From JALOAD01 sp023228995 [NCBI: Candidatus Muiribacterium halophilum] (GTDB taxonomy: Bacteria > Muiribacteriota > Muiribacteriia > Muiribacteriales): a stretch of DNA of 9,978 nt. Position 1 is the stretch's first letter; each line of letters starts with the position of its first letter. Below the pieces are notes generated by a model, which saw only the letters and a list, made by a program, of their open reading frames with translations, was not told where the DNA came from and ran no database searches. This document shows positions 6,640 to 9,978 of the stretch, piece by piece. The position numbers and the translations under genes are program-made. The DNA is taken from the NCBI GenBank assembly GCA_023228995.1, contig JALOAD010000079.1:1-9978 (forward strand), in the 5' to 3' direction.

Positions 6640-6655
6640 AACCAATCGATTGGTT
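6640..6655. promoter_or_regulatory. 16-bp palindrome, candidate operator
   Basis: AACCAATCGATTGGTT is a perfect 16-bp palindrome ending 24 bp before the ssDNA-binding protein start. It has no following T-tract, so a repressor or activator site is more likely than a terminator. The regulator is unknown; the HTH protein of this operon or a host factor could bind. Confidence 0.45.
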
Positions 6656-6679
6656 AATTCAAATCAAAAGGATTAACCC

Positions 6680-6934
6680 ATGTTAACACTCAAAGGAACG
6701 CTATTGAATATTTTTACCAATAGTGATTTTACCAAAGAAGACGGCACGGTCGTAGAAGGTAAAACGAAGTTGCAACTTCTAGTGAAGATGCCAATGAAAA
6801 ATGGTCAAAGCAAGAATGAGCTTCATGATCTATCTATTCCAAAAGAGAAGATAGAACTCTACCGTCAAAAGATTGGCAAAGAAGTCGAAGTCGAAGTTGC
6901 CCTGATCGGTAAAGCTGTATTTTATGGCATTTGA
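6680..6934 (+). CDS. Small OB-fold-like ssDNA-binding protein
   Basis: This 84-residue protein alternates beta strands in an OB-like pattern (LTLKGTLLNIF, TKLQLLVKMPM, ELHDLSIP, EVEVEVALIGKAVFYGI) with a charged loop at 17-29. It has no cysteines or signal peptide. Its position just before a Rep_trans initiator and origin-like DNA parallels the ssDNA-binding proteins of filamentous phages and rolling-circle elements, which coat the single-stranded replication intermediate. AAAAGGA lies 7 bp before the ATG. The family assignment rests on size, predicted fold and context, not on a recognised signature. Confidence 0.72.
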   Translation: MLTLKGTLLNIFTNSDFTKEDGTVVEGKTKLQLLVKMPMKNGQSKNELHDLSIPKEKIELYRQKIGKEVEVEVALIGKAVFYGI

Positions 6935-6940
6935 ATAGGT

Positions 6941-7015
6941 GTCAGTGCAAAGAGCGGAGCGCAATACTGAAACTCTTGAGTTGCCCAGTATGAGCATCCG
7001 CGCATAAGCACTGGC
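6941..7015. other. Nested stem-loop, candidate replication origin
   Basis: Four inverted repeats nest inside each other. GTCAGTGC (6941-6948) pairs with GCACTGGC (7008-7015, one G-T pair). GCGGA (6954-6958) pairs with TCCGC (6997-7001). ATACTG (6964-6969) pairs with CAGTAT (6986-6991). AACTC (6971-6975) pairs with GAGTT (6978-6982). About 25 bp can pair in 75 nt. It lies in the only spacer of the mobility operon, directly before rep, where double- or single-strand origins of rolling-circle elements are commonly found. It could also be a packaging signal or a structured RNA. Confidence 0.6.
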
Positions 7016-7024
7016 TTACATTTA

Positions 7025-7048
7025 TAGGGGTATATAGTAATACCCCTA
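7025..7048. other. Perfect 9-bp hairpin before rep
   Basis: TAGGGGTAT (7025-7033) and ATACCCCTA (7040-7048) form a perfect 9-bp stem with a 6-nt loop, ATAGTA. It ends 9 bp before the rep Shine-Dalgarno. It may be the Rep recognition/nick hairpin or an RNA element limiting Rep synthesis. Confidence 0.5.
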
Positions 7049-7070
7049 CCTTAACGGAAAGGAGTAATAT

Positions 7071-8426
7071 ATGAACGATTTACAACAAATAAAACAGAAT
7101 ACAAAAATGTATTTTGGTATTGATACACTTTACTATTTTTGTGAAACTAATGAAAACTATGATGATCTTTTCCTTGAGATTATTGATCAGATGGAAGATA
7201 TTAAAGGTGGATTTGAAAGAAGAGAGATTCAATACAAACCCAGCGATATAAATATTACATTAAATGAAATGAATTTTGAATTTCTTGGTAAAAACGAAGG
7301 CTTCTACTGGTTTAGAGATCACAATGAATATTTTAAAATAGGCTTCAAAGACTATCTTACAAATAGAGGTTTGCATAACATTAGAGTACAGCTTCAAGGC
7401 GAAGGTATCTATACCTTAGGAATGTCATCTCTGTTAGAGCTGATTAACAAGTCCTTGCTTGATGATTACATTAGAGAAAATAAACCTATTACTAGAATAG
7501 ATTTAAACTGCTTTTTGCAATATGATCTATCCTTTGCAACCAAAGAGATGTTTGTTTCTAGAAAAAGAAGCTATAGCCAGATTTCAGAGATCAGTACAGC
7601 TAAAAGAACACAAACAATCTATGTGGGTAAGCCACCCTTTAGATTGCGTCTTTATGATAAAAGAGAAGAGATGAAGAAATCAAAGAAAGGTGATCTCATG
7701 CATGAGTTCTTATTGAATCAAGGCTTTGATCTAGACGAAGAGCTGTTCAATGTCGAATTTGAGATGCATAGAAGACACTTAAAAGCTTATGGAATTGAAA
7801 CCATTGAGGATGCCCTCAAAAATGCAGAATCACTCTTTAAGAGTGCAATGGATGAGATCAGGCTTATTGATATAAATACGATAACCAAAAAGGATATAGA
7901 GAACAACTCTAAAAGCAGAGCAATAACACTGCCTATTTGGGATGATATCAAAAACGCATATAGTATTGAAGCATTTATGCAAAACACTTTACCAGTACAA
8001 AGGATCAAAAGAAAACTAATCCTATATAGTGATGAGAAGTTTAAAGATGAATTTACATCAATGATCAGAAAAGCTTTTATGCATAGTTTGCCTATTACAC
8101 ATAAGCTATTAGAGAGCTATCTTGAAGAAACAGTTGAAGCCCTGACAATGCCCAAAAAGCAAGTAATGAAGAAAGGATATGTAGAAGTAGAGGTTGAAGG
8201 CGTTGATGGCAATAAAGAGCAATTTAGACTATTAGATGATGGCACTCTCATTAAACCAGTCACAACAACCTCTGTTACAAGAATGGATAACTATGAATTA
8301 CTTTGCTATCTGGATGATGTAAGCAAGGGTTTTGATAAACAAGATAGTGCTAATTATTTAAAAAGATATGAAATCGCATACGAAGAAGCAGTCCGTAGAG
8401 GTTTGGTTCTTGACATACCATTTTAA
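7071..8426 (+). CDS. Rep_trans-family replication initiator
   Basis: This 451-residue protein carries the marks of the Rep_trans replication initiation factor family, found in filamentous phages and rolling-circle plasmids, whose members nick the origin and bind its 5' end through a tyrosine. Visible motifs are TRIDLN (141-146), TIYVGKPPFRLRLYDKREE (182-200) and an acidic/basic FNVEFEMHRRHLK segment (226-238). Y195 in RLYDK is a candidate active residue. The C-terminal 200 residues are helical and less typical, and the whole is longer than many family members. AAAGGAG lies 6 bp before the ATG. The gene follows the origin-like stem-loops and leads into the HTH and integrase genes on the same strand, so replication and integration seem to be co-expressed. 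Confidence 0.85.
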   Translation: MNDLQQIKQNTKMYFGIDTLYYFCETNENYDDLFLEIIDQMEDIKGGFERREIQYKPSDINITLNEMNFEFLGKNEGFYWFRDHNEYFKIGFKDYLTNRGLHNIRVQLQGEGIYTLGMSSLLELINKSLLDDYIRENKPITRIDLNCFLQYDLSFATKEMFVSRKRSYSQISEISTAKRTQTIYVGKPPFRLRLYDKREEMKKSKKGDLMHEFLLNQGFDLDEELFNVEFEMHRRHLKAYGIETIEDALKNAESLFKSAMDEIRLIDINTITKKDIENNSKSRAITLPIWDDIKNAYSIEAFMQNTLPVQRIKRKLILYSDEKFKDEFTSMIRKAFMHSLPITHKLLESYLEETVEALTMPKKQVMKKGYVEVEVEGVDGNKEQFRLLDDGTLIKPVTTTSVTRMDNYELLCYLDDVSKGFDKQDSANYLKRYEIAYEEAVRRGLVLDIPF

Positions 8427-8436
8427 GGATATGAAT

Positions 8437-8754
8437 ATGATAGATATGGAAAACATAAATCTCATCAAGCAAATAGCCCTTGATATAGAGCTAATAAAAA
8501 AGACTCTAACAAATGCCACTGCAAAACGGTGGCTTAATGTAAGAGAGCTTGCCGATTATCTTGGTTACTCAAAAGATCGTATCTATAAGATTAAAGATGA
8601 GTATTTTACAGAAGGTGAACACTTTCATAATAAAACTGGTAAAATACTTTTTGATAGAGTTGCGATTGACTCTTGGGTGGTCGGAAGGATAACCAATGAC
8701 ACTCACAAGTCGAAACGGCAAATTGTGGATAACATTCTATCATCAGTCCACTAG
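8437..8754 (+). CDS. Excisionase-like HTH protein
   Basis: This 105-residue protein starts best at ATG 8437, which has AAGGA 7 bp upstream; ATGs at 8431 (too close to AAGGA) and 8446 are alternatives. After an N-terminal helix (about 1-27) comes a winged-HTH/MerR-like domain: WLNVRELADYLGYSKDRIYKIK, then GEHFHNKTGKILFDRVAIDSW, the pattern of HTH_17/AlpA-type DNA-binding proteins and excisionases. It lies directly before, and overlaps by 59 bp, the integrase gene, a usual place for a recombination directionality factor. It could also regulate the operon, for example through the palindromes upstream of the ssDNA-binding protein gene. The role is inferred from fold and position. Confidence 0.82.
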   Translation: MIDMENINLIKQIALDIELIKKTLTNATAKRWLNVRELADYLGYSKDRIYKIKDEYFTEGEHFHNKTGKILFDRVAIDSWVVGRITNDTHKSKRQIVDNILSSVH

Positions 8755-9772
8755 ACATAGAAGAAGCCTAGAACTTGATGATACGAAAAAGAATCGCAAA
8801 CTAGCCGAACAACAAATCATTCCCGAGATTGTTTATAAACTCAATCACGGGATGTTCTTTAACAGCGAAAGCAAACAGCAAGAAAAAAAAGTTCCAATTG
8901 TTGCAGAATTTGCAAAAGTAAGTTTTGAGATACATTCTCGCATTAGAAAAGAGCTGACTCAAAGAAACTATTGGCGTATATATGAACTTCATATAGAGCC
9001 ACACTTTGCAAAAAAACGATTAGATCAGATCAAAGCATCAGACATTGCAAAATGGCAAAATGATCTTTTAAAAGAGCGTTCAGGAAAAACAGTCCGCACC
9101 ATAAGAACAGTTTTTCAAACCATCTTAGAAGATGCCATGATGGATGAGATTATAAATTTCAATCCATTTAAAAGAGTCAAAGCTCCAATATCTACAGAAT
9201 CCAGAGAGAAAAAGCCATTCTTGATGGATGAAATGTTTATGATCATTGATGCAATGCCCCAATTAATGCAATGTTATTTTGCAATAGGTTTCTTTACAGG
9301 TATGCGAACTGGTGAAATTATAGGTCTTCAATGGAATGATATAGATTGGGATGAGCGTATCATCAAGGTACTAAGAAGCAGACGTCAAGGCACAGAAACA
9401 AAGCCAAAAACGAAAAGCAGTATCAGGGATGTTGAAATACTAGATGCCCTGCTCCCTTATCTTGAAAAACATAGAAAACTATGTGATACTTCAAGCGTCT
9501 ATATTTTTGAAACCTATATGGGACAACCATTTAATACTTGCGACAAGATAAGTTCTCATTATTGGAAGCCGACATTGCAAAAATTAGGTATCCCTTATAG
9601 AAACTTATATCAAATGCGACATTCTTTTGCATCATTGATGATTTCTAACGGTGAAGATATTCTATGGGTATCAAATATGTTAGGTCATAAAGATAGTTCA
9701 ATGACACTAGAAAAATATGCTAGATATGTAAAAAGATTGGATAAAAAAAGAGCTGAATTTCTCTCAAAATAA
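8696..9772 (+). CDS. int: Tyrosine recombinase (integrase)
   Basis: This 358-residue integrase has an N-terminal arm-binding region (about 4-55; SRNGKLWITFY and DDTKKNRKLAEQQ, resembling the DUF3596 arm domain), a SAM-like core-binding domain (about 70-165), and a C-terminal catalytic domain. Catalytic residues seen are R204 in TGMRTGEIIGL, a lysine near K240 (PKTKSSIRD), R308 in YQMRHSF, H331 in LGHKD and the nucleophile Y341 in EKYARY. The first His of the usual HxxR motif is Tyr305, a common variant in this group. GGAAGGA lies 6 bp before the ATG. The gene points towards tRNA-Ser and should catalyse recombination between the 18-bp cores. Confidence 0.95.
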   Translation: MTLTSRNGKLWITFYHQSTRHRRSLELDDTKKNRKLAEQQIIPEIVYKLNHGMFFNSESKQQEKKVPIVAEFAKVSFEIHSRIRKELTQRNYWRIYELHIEPHFAKKRLDQIKASDIAKWQNDLLKERSGKTVRTIRTVFQTILEDAMMDEIINFNPFKRVKAPISTESREKKPFLMDEMFMIIDAMPQLMQCYFAIGFFTGMRTGEIIGLQWNDIDWDERIIKVLRSRRQGTETKPKTKSSIRDVEILDALLPYLEKHRKLCDTSSVYIFETYMGQPFNTCDKISSHYWKPTLQKLGIPYRNLYQMRHSFASLMISNGEDILWVSNMLGHKDSSMTLEKYARYVKRLDKKRAEFLSK

Positions 9773-9780
9773 TGACACTT

Positions 9781-9802
9781 TTGGGCACAATTTGGGCACA
9801 GT
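9781..9802 (+). repeat. Right arm-type repeats (two TTGGGCAC)
   Basis: Two exact TTGGGCAC motifs (9781-9788 and 9792-9799), 11 bp apart, lie between the integrase stop and the attachment core. The 22-bp unit recurs at 311-332 with two mismatches. These are candidate integrase arm-binding sites. Confidence 0.52.
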
Positions 9803-9851
9803 AGCCATTTTGATTTTAACAAAGTCCTTGTATATAGGGATTTGTGAAGGT

Positions 9852-9869
9852 GTGGCGGACAGTGAGGGA
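9852..9869. repeat. attR within the tRNA-Ser 3' end
   Basis: This is the tRNA-side copy of the 18-bp direct repeat. It covers the encoded CCA, the discriminator base, the 3' acceptor strand and the start of the T-stem, so integration leaves an intact tRNA gene. Confidence 0.87.
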
Positions 9870-9943
9870 TTCGAACCCTCGGTACAGTTTCCCGTACGCA
9901 TCCTTAGCAGGGATGTGGTTTCAGCCAACTCACCCAACTGTCC
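9853..9943 (-). tRNA. tRNA-Ser (anticodon GCU)
   Basis: On the - strand the acceptor GGACAGT (9943-9937) pairs with ACTGTCC (9863-9857), followed by discriminator G and an encoded CCA (9855-9853). A D-arm, an anticodon stem CATCC/GGATG with loop CTGCTAA (anticodon GCT), a long variable arm with a GTAC stem typical of Ser tRNAs, and a T-arm GAGGG-TTCGAAT-CCCTC are all present. The gene is intact despite integration at its 3' end. Confidence 0.97.
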
Positions 9944-9960
9944 GTGTTTTTGTGGATGTG

Positions 9961-9966
9961 ATTATA
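9961..9966 (-). promoter_or_regulatory. -10 box of the tRNA-Ser gene
   Basis: TATAAT on the - strand lies 17 bp before the mature tRNA 5' end. The -35 region would fall beyond the window. Confidence 0.55.
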
Positions 9967-9978
9967 CTTGCTTTGACT

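Larger units (their letters stand above)
198..9869. mobile_element. Integrative element in tRNA-Ser(GCU), R-M cargo
   Basis: An identical 18-bp sequence, GTGGCGGACAGTGAGGGA, occurs at 198-215 and 9852-9869. The right copy is the 3' end, including CCA, of a complete tRNA-Ser gene. A tyrosine recombinase gene ends close to that tRNA, which is the usual layout for tRNA-targeting integrative elements. Everything between the copies fits one element: ssDNA-binding protein, Rep_trans initiator, excisionase-like HTH protein and integrase on the + strand, and a restriction-modification island plus unknown cargo mostly on the - strand. No structural phage or conjugation genes are seen. The core length between repeat starts is 9654 bp. 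The boundaries rest on the repeat and the tRNA; an empty-site comparison has not been made. Confidence 0.88.

Noticed and set aside
7787-8008. 73-codon - strand ORF
   Set aside because: Antisense to rep; hydrophobic shadow without ribosome site.
8368-8436. Longer N-terminus for the HTH protein
   Set aside because: It would overlap the end of rep with no Shine-Dalgarno, whereas ATG 8437 has AAGGA at good spacing.
1-9978. CRISPR array or insertion sequence
   Set aside because: No regularly spaced short repeats, no transposase and no terminal inverted repeats were seen.

Overview
The window is an AT-rich bacterial segment that contains what looks like one complete integrative element (about 9.65 kb) lodged in the 3' end of a tRNA-Ser(GCU) gene. 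The 18-bp end of that tRNA gene (GTGGCGGACAGTGAGGGA) is present at 9852-9869 and again at 198-215. A tyrosine recombinase gene ends about 80 bp from the intact tRNA. Base composition, codon use and the style of the Rep and integrase proteins suggest a Campylobacterota host (Sulfurimonas/Arcobacter-like). That assignment is inference; no chromosomal protein gene is present to confirm it.

Right half, + strand (6680-9772), is the mobility core: a small OB-fold-like ssDNA-binding protein, a 136-bp origin-like spacer with a nested stem-loop and a second hairpin, a Rep_trans-family (rolling-circle/filamentous-phage type) replication initiator, an excisionase-like HTH protein, and the integrase, whose start overlaps the HTH gene. 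No capsid, Zot/pI, relaxase or secretion genes are visible. The element therefore resembles a satellite or integrative rolling-circle replicon rather than a full phage.

Centre-left, - strand (5221 down to 1536), is a restriction-modification island. It holds an XRE controller (C) protein with a recognisable C-box operator and a probable leaderless promoter, an HNH endonuclease translationally coupled to it, then a HEAT-repeat/N4-cytosine-type methyltransferase fusion, a CfrBI-family restriction endonuclease coupled to the methyltransferase by an ATGA overlap, and a 170-aa helical protein of unknown role. A 347-aa orphan protein on the + strand (5552-6595) lies between the R-M genes and the mobility core.

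Far left, - strand: a membrane-anchored GIY-YIG/T5orf172-like protein (499-1206) sits between two imperfect copies of a block of about 190 bp (126-329 and 1266-1447). One copy contains the left attachment core, and the other a decayed version of it. This suggests that the left end was built by successive insertion or duplication events.

How the parts may work together: Rep, SSB and the origin could replicate the excised circle, Int and Xis move it in and out of the tRNA, and the R-M island with the orphan and GIY-YIG genes is cargo that stabilises the element and may defend the host. The least explained items are the controller-HNH coupling, the HEAT-methyltransferase fusion, the orphan 347-aa gene, and the large stem-loop between ssb and rep.
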